This document shows, piece by piece, positions 55,731 through 64,000 of a DNA stretch of 64,000 bases; positions within the stretch are counted from its first letter, which is position 1; each line of letters begins with the position of its first letter. The notes under the pieces were generated by a model. That model made no database searches and was not told the DNA's origin. It worked only from the letters and a program-made list of their open reading frames with translations. The stretch spans positions 4,486,110 to 4,550,109 of the forward strand of contig NW_004624854.1 of assembly GCF_000247695.1 (NCBI RefSeq), given 5' to 3'. Both the position numbers and the translations under genes were made by a program. This DNA comes from Heterocephalus glaber. Its lineage: Eukaryota > Chordata > Mammalia > Rodentia > Bathyergidae.

Positions 55731-55934
55731 CTCCTAGTAGAGGTTGAACCCAGGGGCTTTGTACTGAGCTACATTCCCAATCCCCACCCCCACCTCACCC
55801 CCTTTCTTTAAAACAATAATTTTCAGACAGGGGTCTTGCTAAGTTGCTAAATTGTCAGGCTGAGCTGAAACTTGGAATCCTCCCTCAACCTTCCAGGGCG
55901 CTATGATTATAGGCCTGTGCCGTTCCGCCCAGCT
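55731..55934 (-). mobile_element. Composite B1-ID SINE
   Basis: AGAGGTTGAACCCAGGGGCT and ACTGAGCTACATTCCCAATC (ID half), C-rich linker, TTCAGACAGGGGTCTTGCTA through TAGGCCTGTGCCGTTCCGCC (B1 half). Confidence 0.88.
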
Positions 55935-57110
55935 ACGTGGCTTCTCTTTAAAAGCAGAAAAGTCAATTTTTCCTCTCAATGTTGAATGGATCGCTCTATT
56001 GTCTTCTAGATTCAGGTGTTGCTATTAAGAAGAACAAATTCATATAGGAATAATATGGGGGAAGTAAATGTACCCCTCAACATGTTAGATGTCAAAGTCA
56101 AAGAGTGAATTCTAAGGAAAATGGAGGTTAAGAGTAGGAAAATTTATTTGAGAATAGGAATGGGGAATAAGAATAGCTCCTGAGAGACCAGAGGGGTCCC
56201 AAATGGGTTGCCAAAGAGCCCACTTCTCAAAGGCTATTCTATAGAGCAAAGTCTCAAGGGGTGGGTACAACATGGGTTAAAACTGTAATCAACCAGTAAG
56301 ATTTCAAGCATAATTGCTTTGGTAATATTGACCCAGTAGTAACAAGGGCATGTGGATGGCATCATTAACCTTAGTTGATAATCTGTAGTTTTAGTGTTAC
56401 GCCTTCTGAGTCTTAGTGGCCTTAACCAGTGAGTGGGAGAGGATGGCCCACCCCAGTGAGTTAATGGTCTAGGGTGGTGCCAATAATCTCAAGCTTCCTT
56501 TCATCCCTTAGGAAAGTATGCAGATCTGGCCATTGTGGCTTTAATCTTCTTCAGATGTGCCTCCAGCCACAGCTTTAGAGGTGTTCTCCTCTTCTGCACT
56601 GACTTCCTCCAGGGAAGTTTATTCTACAATTCAGATTTATAGAGTAGGTGCAAGGCACTATTTTAGGTACTAGAAATATGTCAATGAAAATGTTATTTTG
56701 ATGGTCTCAATTGGTATCTATTTTAACCCATTGTTCTCACTAATGTGTGGGCTCTCTGTCCTTGCTGGTGGCAGAAGGGAGGCCTGGTAAGGTGAGGTTC
56801 CCAAAGGAAAGAACACACATGCAGCAGACAGCAAAGCAGGAATCCAGCTTTATTTTCCAAAAAAGTATTTGTAGTAGTTAGGGTTTTTTTTGTTTTTTTA
56901 TCAGTTCACTGAGACATAGTAAGACAAAACATTCTGGACAGCCTTGCAAGCTGCATGGCACATGTGTGGGTTGTCTATGCTGATTCATTATTATATACCG
57001 AAGCCCCATAGTGCAACTGCACTAAATGATGGGATTGTGTCCTCAGGTGCTCTCAGACACCCTCAGATGCCTGGGCTTTGACACATCTCACAGCAGCCCC
57101 CTAACATCCT
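55935..57110 (-). repeat. Possible antisense LTR-derived sequence
   Basis: About 56100-56600 and 56740-57110 have mixed composition unlike neighbours, with an antisense poly(A)-type signal (AGCTTTATTTTCC near 56848) as seen in antisense LTRs. No retroviral protein motif or clean terminal repeat was found, so this is a weak call. Confidence 0.3.
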
Positions 57111-57296
57111 CTAAAAACTGAGATATTTTTTCTGATTATTTCCTATCTTCTTCTTTTAATAATCCTGTTGCTGGATATTGGACTTCTTAAATTGGCCCTC
57201 TGATTTTCATTATCTCCTCCTATATCCTGTATTAGTCTTTTTCTCTTCTTCCCAGGAGTTTTCAACTTTATCTTTTAGCCCTTACATTGCATTTCT

Positions 57297-57449
57297 TTTT
57301 TTTTTTTTAATTTTGAGACAATCTTGCTATGTAGTTAGGAAGGCCTTGAACTTACTATGTAGCCCAGCCTGGCCTCAAACTTGTAGTGATTCTCCTGTCT
57401 CAGCCTCCTGAGTGCTGGGATGACAGGCATGTGGCACCATTCTTTGCCC
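57297..57449 (-). mobile_element. B1 SINE
   Basis: T-run, ATTTTGAGACAATCTTGCTA, the duplicated ACTATGTAGCCCAGCCTGGC, CAGCCTCCTGAGTGCTGGGA. TGCATTTCT at 57288-57296 and 57450-57458. Confidence 0.92.
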
Positions 57450-57470
57450 TGCATTTCTCATTTTTGAATG

Positions 57471-57553
57471 TTTTTTTTTTTGGAACCGGGGATCAAACTC
57501 GGGTCCTTGCATTTGCGCAGCAGGCAGCGAAACCACTGAGCTAAATCCCCAGC
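57471..57553 (-). mobile_element. ID-type SINE
   Basis: T-run, GGAACCGGGGATCAAACTCG, GCAGCAGGCAGCGAAACCAC, TGAGCTAAATCCCCAGCC. Near-perfect flanks beginning CCCTGCATTTCTCATTT at 57447 and 57553. Confidence 0.94.
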
Positions 57554-58191
57554 CCTGCATTTCTCATTTCTAATGTCATATTTTTAATGTATAGGTTTCT
57601 TTTGAGCTCAGTGAAAATTCCTTTTATAAATAACCCTGTTATTGTTTAATATCTTTCTGAAGGCATGAGAGTTTGTTTAAAGTTTTCTGTTGGCTGAGTT
57701 TGTCTCCTGCAGATTGATTTCTTCTGTTTGTTTTCAGTCTGTATCTTTGACTAATTGGCTTTCCTCAAATGTCGGACCATCCCTGGCTGCCCAGTTTTAT
57801 TTTAAGGATGGGGCATTTTTAAGGGGGTGGTCTGTGTGAATAAGAGCACTCACTCCATTGTGAGGTTTGCTTCAGGATGAGGTGACCAGGCCTTCATGGC
57901 CGACAAGTGTCAGTGTCTTTTCTCGGGCTGCTGGGACGGCTGCTGGAAGCTTCAGCCTCCTGCCATGGAAACATAAGCCTGGCATCGGGAGCTTGAGGAA
58001 GTCTCAGTGCACAACTTACAGTCTTGCCCCTTCTCCTTCTCTGTTTAGTTCTTGTTCAGTACATGACATTTACCATCATCTTAGGGAGTGGGTACACCTA
58101 ACACATCTTGATCTTTCTACTCTTCTTCCCCTCCCTATAAGCCTCCTCCCTCCATCTCTAGACCCCTTTTCCCTATTTTTAATGTTGTTAG

Positions 58192-58700
58192 TTTTTTTTT
58201 TTAGTTTGGGTTTGCAACATATAATGATTACCTTTATTGAGGGTAGTTGGTACTTGAACATGATGCTTATTACATCTTTTTAGGTCCTCCCCCCACACTC
58301 AATGTCTTGGTCCCCTTCCTGTTAAAAGATCTATTTCCTTGTTTCTTTTTATCAGTCTTTTATTTTGTTCTTTATTTATACCTTGGATTATTCAAATGAG
58401 AGAAACCATTGATATTCAAGCTTGTATATCTGATCTATTTTACTTAACATGTTTTCAGGGTGTATGTATCCCTTACATATAGATCCCTTAAGTATAGATG
58501 CCACATTTTCTTTATGCATTTGTCTGGACAGATAAGCTGTAAACTAGTACCATTATGGAAATCAGTATGGAGATTTGCATTTGGCCCAGCTAGTCCCCTT
58601 CTAGATATCTTCCCAAAAGAGCTAAAGGCATCACATTACAGTGACACAGCACACCCATGTTTATAGCAGCACAATCCATGATATCTAAACCTTGGAAGCA
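58192..58700 (-). mobile_element. Twin-primed (5'-inverted) LINE-1
   Basis: 58192-58530 is antisense L1: a T-run, the 3' region, TGATCTATTTTACTTAACAT, then CCACATTTTCTTTATGCATT. 58535-58700 is sense L1: ACCATTATGGAAATCAGTAT, GGCCCAGCTAGTCCCCTTCT, CATGTTTATAGCAGCACAAT. In intact L1 the second segment directly precedes the first in one orientation, so the 5' part is inverted. Confidence 0.8.
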
Positions 58701-58719
58701 GCCTACAAACTTACTCTTG

Positions 58720-59100
58720 ATACCTTGTCTTCCATATCGTAGCCCTCATATTTTCCAGTAACTACGCCAGAGTCCCTTTGTTTTGTGACCAGAACGAGCT
58801 AGGAAGAGGATGTCACCCACCTGAAAAAGAATCAGAGTGGGGACCTGGAGATACACCAGGTTCTTGCAGTGAATCCCACCAAATCCCCCAAGGCCCTACC
58901 CTCATTTCTAGTTTTGAAAGTACTCTGTTATCCAATTTTTAGGGCTCTGCAGATAAGTTGGGCTGGGTCTCATCGGGCTTAAAATCCGGCTTGCTGTGTG
59001 TCCTGCGTGAGTTACTACTGCCTCTGCAGCTTCCCAGTTTCCAAGTCTCGTTGCTGTCTCTCCTTCCCATCACCTGCACCCTTGTGCATTTATGTTTTGT
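58720..59100. other. Non-coding intergenic sequence
   Basis: No gene or repeat recognised. Confidence 0.45.
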
Positions 59101-59117
59101 TAAAAATCATTTTGTTG

Positions 59118-59200
59118 GGGCCAGGGATTTAGCTCAGTGGTTTCGACACCTGCTGCACAAGCGCAAGAACTGGAGTTCAATCCCCGGTACCAAAAAAAAA
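59118..59200 (+). mobile_element. ID-type SINE
   Basis: GGCCAGGGATTTAGCTCAGT, CTGCTGCACAAGCGCAAGAA, GAGTTCAATCCCCGGTACC, A-tail. AAATCATTTTGTTG repeats on both sides (ending 59117 and 59214). Confidence 0.95.
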
Positions 59201-59479
59201 AAATCATTTTGTTGTTCTCTGAGCTGGATTCAGGAGGGAAGAGATTTGAATGCTCAGTGCAATCTGACGCCATTCACTAGACAGCCCCAAATCTTAAGCG
59301 ATGGCTAGTGTGTTACAGTCTGCAGAGTTTGCTCTAAGAGGACAAATTCTAAATCTAGGAAACACAAATGCAGTCTTTAAAGAAATATCATGACCACAAT
59401 TTGGACAAATTGTTCATCAGGACTCTCCATTATTTTTGTTTTGTTTTGTTTGGGGTTTTTTGGTTTTGGTTTTTGTCTT

Positions 59480-59674
59480 AAGGGGGGGGCACTAGGGATT
59501 GAACCCAGGGGTGCTTTGCCACTGAGCTAAATAGATACCCCCGTTTTATTTTATTTTACTATTTTATTTTTGAAACAATCTCACTAAATTTCCCAGGCAG
59601 GACTCAAACTTTGATCTTCCTGCCTCAGCCTCTCTTAGTGCTGGGCTTACAAGTATGGACCACCACACCCAGAT
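59480..59674 (-). mobile_element. Composite B1-ID SINE
   Basis: CACTAGGGATTGAACCCAGG and GCCACTGAGCTAAATAGATA (ID half); TGAAACAATCTCACTAAATT to ATGGACCACCACACCCAG (B1 half). Confidence 0.9.
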
Positions 59675-59697
59675 GTGTTTGTTTGTTTGTTTGTTTT
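59675..59697 (+). repeat. (GTTT)n microsatellite
   Basis: Five to six GTTT units next to the preceding B1-ID element. Confidence 0.85.
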
Positions 59698-59869
59698 TCA
59701 GTCCATGTTCACCAGAAATCTTCTGGAACCTTCTAAGCATGTCTAAAGAAAAATTCACAGCCTCCATCCAAGCCGTGGGTGGAGCGACTCATGGGGGGCT
59801 CCATCTTCCTAAGAACTGCCCCAGCTTTTCAGTGGCCCACCGCAGGACTGGGATCTTCCCAAAGGCTGC

Positions 59870-59908
59870 TGCCTCCTCCTCCTCCTCCCCCTCCCCCTCC
59901 TCCTCCTC
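59870..59908 (+). repeat. (CCT)n trinucleotide tract
   Basis: About 13 CCT/CCC units. Their translations create spurious proline-, serine- and glutamate-rich frames on both strands (59655-60256). Confidence 0.93.
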
Positions 59909-60240
59909 GCCCCACATCTTCCCATCCCCAGATGCTGCCTGGGGTGTTTCCCACAGGAGTCTGCCTCCTTCCTCCCCTCCGTGGAGACCCTGCCCAGGTG
60001 GCAGGGTCCTCAGACTTCTGCAGCTGTTTCCCAGCTCCTGCCTTTCCCACACTGCAGGCATCACCACCTGGCAAAGTGCAATCCACATCTTGCTCCTATA
60101 ACCTGCGTTCCCTCCCACTGTTCCCATTAATGAGACCTGCGAGGGCCTGCAGGAACTGGATGGGCATCTCGCTGGCTGGCCGTATCTGGCTCCTCCTTCC
60201 AGCTGAGATGCTGCTGTGCTTCCTTCTTTCTTTTCTTTGC

Positions 60241-60415
60241 TGCAGATAGAGCCCAAGGCCTTCGCACAGGCCAGCCAAACACTGCCACTGAGCTACAGCC
60301 TCAGCCCTTTTTTCTTTACTTTGAGACAAGATCTCACCAGTTGCCCAGGCTGGCCTCCAACTTGTGATCCCCCTGCCTCAGCCTCTCAAGTCACTGGAAT
60401 CACAGCCTGTGTCTC
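60241..60415 (-). mobile_element. Composite B1-ID SINE
   Basis: GCAGATAGAGCCCAAGGCCT and GCCACTGAGCTACAGCCTCA (ID half); TTGAGACAAGATCTCACCAG, CCTGCCTCAGCCTCTCAAGT (B1 half). Confidence 0.88.
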
Positions 60416-60977
60416 TAAGCCCTGGCCTCTCTCTCTGATCCTCTTTTTTCTGGTACTCTTTCTCCACAAAGTATTCCCCTCCACAGCTGCTTCCCACTGC
60501 CCCACTGCCTTGTGCATAGCCCAGGCTTTGTTTGGGTGTCCCTTCCTTGGGGAAGCCTGGTGAACCCAAGATTCTTTTTGTGTCCTTACTTCCTTATAGG
60601 ATTATTTGACTTATTAATTAGGCCTTCTTATTTTATGACTATTTGAGAAGATCTACCTCACCTGACCACCAGAGTATTGGGATTACAAAGGACACTGCAC
60701 CCCATCCTTTCTCCCTGCTCTGCTTTCAGGGCCTGCTCACAAGCTGATTGTCTCTTTATTTTTATTTCCTATTTATTATTTATTTGCTGGCATTCGTGAA
60801 TGTTAGGCACTGAGCTACATCCACAGTCAGTTGTCCCTCCTAGAGTTGATTTTTTAAAAGAGAAGCAATAATATCTCAGCGGGAAATCTCAAGTTCAGCA
60901 TAGTGACTATCACGCAAACTTTAATGACTCAAGGTCACTGATACACAAGAAACATGCTGTAATAAAATAAATTTCTA
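60416..60977. other. Non-coding; diverged ID scrap at about 60762-60832
   Basis: A T/A-rich tail followed by GTTAGGCACTGAGCTACATC is a decayed antisense ID end. Otherwise no gene recognised. Confidence 0.5.
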
Positions 60978-61060
60978 GGGCCAGAGATTTAGCTCAGTGG
61001 TTTCACCGCCTGCTGCGCAAGTGCAAGGACCTGAGTTCGATCCCCAGTACTAAAAAAAAA
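60978..61060 (+). mobile_element. ID-type SINE
   Basis: GGGCCAGAGATTTAGCTCAG, GCCTGCTGCGCAAGTGCAAG, GAGTTCGATCCCCAGTACT, A-tail. Target duplication AATAAAATAA(A/G)TTTCT at 60961-60976 and 61069-61084. Confidence 0.95.
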
Positions 61061-61089
61061 ATAATAACAATAAAATAAGTTTCTCAGTC

Positions 61090-61994
61090 TTTCTAGCATG
61101 TTGGGACACCAGCTACTATGTTAAGGACCTCAAATGGATGGAACGGGAAAAATGAGACAATTTCAAAGTTTTCCAAAAGGAATTTGAATTTTTTAATGCT
61201 GAGTAGAAGACAAAGTGATTGGCCTAACTGCCACCTTCAAATATAGGATGCGTTTAATAACAATCATGTTCATTGTTACCGTTGTGATTACTGAGAACTT
61301 ATCCACCACAGTAAGCAAGGACTTGAAATACATGACCCCGCTGAATCCTCACCCCACCTAGGAGACAGCCAGCTGGTAATGCTTCCATTCTCCCAGTAAG
61401 GAAGCCCAGCAGGCTGAGAAACTGGCTGCGAAGCTGTGAGCAGAAGGGTGTGAGTGGGGTTCACGCCCAAGGCAGTCTGGCTCCAGACCCGCTGTGCTCG
61501 ACCCCCTCAGTGGCAAAGCTATATGCAGCTCTCGTCAGGAAGCCAGGTCGTTTCATCAAAGAAAAATGCTCTTCCTTTTGGGTGAAGCTCCTTCTGCACA
61601 CAAGGAGGGAGCATTTAGAAACCCTAAACACTGGAAGAAACTACCTTATGAGTAAGCTGCATATCTGTTAGCTAGTGTAGGGGCAGCAGTTGTACCTCAC
61701 CCTTGCCTGAAGTCTCTCACAGCTCCCCGAATCTGAAAGATCACTCACTGCATCACTTGTCTCCAGCGCCTGGCCCAGCTGAAAGTTTGCCTAATGGAGT
61801 CAACTTTGCTTTATCCCAGGGCAGCTTATTGGGGAAAATCTTGCTTTAGTAGTTAGTAGTCACCTTGCTTGTGACTTACTGGGTTAACATCTTCCGTATT
61901 GTCATACACAGTCAGCACGGACTCAATTTACTTACTTGCTTTGTTGACATTGTGCTGTCTACAGGGAAACACTCTGAGATCCACAGCTTCATGT
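61090..61994. other. Non-coding; MIR-like patch at about 61280-61450
   Basis: ATGACCCCGCTGAATCCTCA and CTCCCAGTAAGGAAGCCCAG resemble a MIR. No gene recognised in the remainder. Confidence 0.45.
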
Positions 61995-62580
61995 CTTAGT
62001 CCTTGTGTGCTGCTATAACAGAATGCGGGAGACCAGGTAATTTATAACGAACTGAAATGTATTGGCTCATAGTTCTGAGGCTGGGAAGTCTAAGACGCAG
62101 GGACTGCATGTAGTGAGAGGTTTTGTTTGTTTGTTTTGGGTTTTTTTGTTGTTGTTGTTTTGTTTTGTTTTTTCTCTCAGTACTGAAGATTTAACACAAG
62201 GCCTTTGCACTGACAGCCATTTTTGCTTTTTATTTTGAGACAGGGTCTTGCTAAATTGCCCAGTCTGGGCTCAAATTTACAGTCCTCCTGCTTCAGCCTC
62301 CCAGAGTATTGGGATTACAGTCTATGCGGCTAGGCACAGCTAGTAAGGGCTTTCTTGTTATGTCATTCCATGGCAAAAGAGCAAAGAGAAAGTAACAGGA
62401 AAGAGAGGCTGAATTTATCCTTTTATAAGGAACACATCCTATCAATAATGTCATTAATCTGCTTCTAAAGGCAGTGCCTTCATGGCCTATTCAGCTCTTG
62501 TAGACTCTACCTTCCAGCACTGCTGGATAGGGGATTGAGTTCTAGCACATGAACTTGGGGGACACATTCTAACCAGGGCA
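61995..62580 (+). repeat. Ancient repeat split by a B1-ID element
   Basis: GTCCTTGTGTGCTGCTATAA, CAGGTAATTTATAACGAACT and AGTTCTGAGGCTGGGAAGTC start the element; CTTTTATAAGGAACACATCC to GGGGGACACATTCTAACCAG complete it. Same type as 6393-6738. Confidence 0.65.
62121..62340 (-). mobile_element. Composite B1-ID SINE
   Basis: A long (GTTTT)n tail complement, CAGTACTGAAGATTTAACAC (ID half), TTTTGAGACAGGGTCTTGCT to CCCAGAGTATTGGGATTACA (B1 half). Confidence 0.88.
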
Positions 62581-62609
62581 CTTAACTACCACTACTCTTT
62601 GTGGGGGTC

Positions 62610-62745
62610 TTTTGGGGTTTTTTTGGGGGGGGGATAAGGCCTTAAACTTACTATGTAGTCTAGTCTGGCCTCGAACTCATGGCAATCTTCCTGCCTCAGC
62701 CTCCCAAGTACTGGGATTAGAGGCATGTGAACCACCCCTGGCTAC
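62610..62745 (-). mobile_element. B1 SINE
   Basis: ACTTACTATGTAGTCTAGTC, CTCGAACTCATGGCAATCTT, CTCCCAAGTACTGGGATTAG; antisense, with a G-rich tract (62624-62632) at its tail side. Confidence 0.88.
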
Positions 62746-62808
62746 CTCCACTCTTAGTACCAGTTCTGCCCTCTCCAGAAAAGTGTGAATTATAAATGAT
62801 AGTAAGGA

Positions 62809-62945
62809 CCTGGCATGGTGGCACACGCCTGCAATCCCAGCACTCAGAACACACAAGTTCAAGGCATGCCTAGGTGACACAGCCAGTACAAGACTAATCC
62901 AGACTACTTAGCAAGACTTGCTCTCAAAGATAAAGCAAACAAACA
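62809..62945 (+). mobile_element. B1 SINE
   Basis: ACCTGGCATGGTGGCACACG, CCTGCAATCCCAGCACTCAG, then a diverged right half ending TAGCAAGACTTGCTCTCAAA and an A-rich tail. Confidence 0.88.
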
Positions 62946-63201
62946 AATTTTTAAAAAGGAGAAAAATACAGGACGAGAATTTAAAAGAACACAAATTATT
63001 GCGAGGGTTTGATGAGCTGAAAAAAACATGGAAAAAGACAAAAGAAGACACTATGATTCATTAAATTAGAAAGACAAAAACCTAAAGAAAGTACAGGTAT
63101 TAGGAAGAGTAATTATTCTTCACAATTATCTTGAGGCTTGTTTAAAATATGCTAAGGTACTTGGAAGAAATAGATTTTGAACACATAAAGAACCGGATGT
63201 T

Positions 63202-63288
63202 GGGCCAGGGATTTAGCTCAGTGGTTTCGCCACTTGCTGTGCAAGCAAGCGCAAGGACCGGAGTTCGATCCCCGGTACTAAAAAGAAA
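63202..63288 (+). mobile_element. ID-type SINE with GCAA duplication
   Basis: GGGCCAGGGATTTAGCTCAG, then GCAAGCAAGCGCAAGGACC with an extra GCAA relative to the other copies, and GAGTTCGATCCCCGGTACT. Well-preserved A and B boxes. Confidence 0.94.
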
Positions 63289-64000
63289 AGAAACAGATAT
63301 TACAGGGCAAATAGTGAGCATATGACGGCAATGGAGCATGTAGAGGAAAGCATGCCAGAATCGGGGTCCCCTGCTCTTCTGTGGGTGCCCCCTGAGCTGT
63401 GGCTGACTCAGCTCACCCCAGGGAAGGCTTCCCTCTGGTCTCTGTGCCAGGGTAGGGGCCTGGTCCTTGGTTAGTCTTGCTCTGGGAGAATACCTGTCCA
63501 AAGGCCTTAAACCCTTAATGCCAATGTGCTCAGCTTCTCCAAATGCCCTTTGTTTGCCTGTTTTATCTAAAATAAAACCTTCCCCCAATTCTCTACTGAC
63601 TCATTAGAAGATAGGGAACAAAGGATGAATTGTGTATCTGTTTGGACTCTAGGCAAGTTCCCTGATAACTATAAGAAAATTCTGCACTAAGTAGCTGAAT
63701 CTGGCTGTGAGAGCAGACAGTCAGGAGCAGCTCTGTCCCTAAGCCTACCCAGGGGGTTCCACAATGTTTCACTAACAGAGGGCATTTGATGTGTATAACA
63801 GCAGATTTGATTCTCTTCACAGACGGTGCCAATGGCCCAACATGGCCAGCGACTCTCCTGTGTGTGAAGATGATTGACATTATCGTTCCCCAAATGCATG
63901 AAAACTTGAGTTTTAGGAATTTTGATCACTTTCGGAATGATTAGTTCAATGTCTCTCTTATCCCCAAGTTCATAGCGGGTCCGTCTGCCTGACAGCATGG
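63289..64000. other. Non-coding or unrecognised; open frame reaching the window end
   Basis: A minus-strand frame at 63687-63998 (MLSGRRTRYELGDKRDIELI start) and an overlapping second-frame ORF (63593-63880) are found beside each other. I recognise neither. The block at 63540-63600 ends in a C/T-rich AAAATAAAACCTTCCCCCAA, which could be an LTR end. Confidence 0.35.

Larger units (their letters stand above)
57115..58160 (-). mobile_element. Old L1 5'-type region, interrupted by B1 and ID
   Basis: Antisense text TTGGCCCTCTGATTTTCATT, GAGTTTTCAACTTTATCTTT, AGCTCAGTGAAAATTCCTTT, GTTTTCTGTTGGCTGAGTTT and GACTAATTGGCTTTCCTCAA follows an old L1M-type 5' region. The stretch beyond 57900 is uncertain. 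Confidence 0.55.

Noticed and set aside
59118..59200. tRNA-like sequence with A and B boxes
   Set aside because: It lacks a tRNA cloverleaf and ends in an A-tail with target duplications, so it is an ID SINE and not a tRNA gene. The same holds for all the other ID copies.
59655..60256. Long proline/serine-rich and glutamate-rich frames on both strands
   Set aside because: Generated by the (CCT)n tract and the neighbouring B1-ID element.
63291..63600. Possible LTR ending near AAAATAAAACCTTCCCCC
   Set aside because: No matching terminal repeat, primer-binding site or flanking duplication was visible.

Overview
The window is mammalian nuclear DNA, almost certainly from a rodent. It is AT-rich and intron-bearing, and it carries several dozen retroposons. 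The diagnostic ones are tRNA-derived ID-type SINEs (A box TTAGCTCAGTGG, B box GTTCGATCCCC, A-tail), B1 monomers with the rodent internal duplication, and composite B1-ID dimers. Abundant B1-ID dimers, together with the absence of mouse/rat B2 and B4 elements, suggest a squirrel-related or castorimorph (beaver/kangaroo-rat type) rodent rather than a murid. That placement is inference.

One protein-coding gene is supported: NABP1 (SSB2/OBFC2A, an OB-fold single-stranded DNA-binding protein of the SOSS complex). It lies on the minus strand. All six coding exons (34213 down to 27725) were located with consensus splice sites and compatible phases. They join into an uninterrupted 204-residue reading frame. 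Its start lies inside a CpG island (about 33720-35040) holding two perfect palindromic CRE sites, a CCAAT box and several GC boxes. A 3' UTR of undetermined length follows below 27725.

Layout: 1-22.7 kb is intergenic sequence downstream of NABP1, with LINE-1 remnants (notably a nested L1 cluster at about 16.1-18.4 kb), MIR/L2 fragments and a MaLR-type LTR. About 23-34.2 kb is NABP1, including a retroposed U2 snRNA 5' fragment in intron 2. 34.2-35 kb is the promoter. 35-64 kb is intergenic sequence upstream of NABP1, dense in ID/B1 SINEs with MIRs, older mammalian repeats, L1 fragments and possible LTR pieces. In human, NABP1 lies in a gene-poor part of 2q32 between MYO1B and CAVIN2; neither neighbour was found here.

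No operon-like, CRISPR, phage or otherwise novel multi-gene system is present. The interesting observations are retroposition structures (a U2 fragment with 16-bp target duplications, a 52-bp micro-L1, triple target duplications, a twin-primed L1, a nested L1 with a duplicated 3' region) and the NABP1 promoter and 5' frame. Repeat boundaries were read by eye and are approximate unless target-site duplications are quoted.
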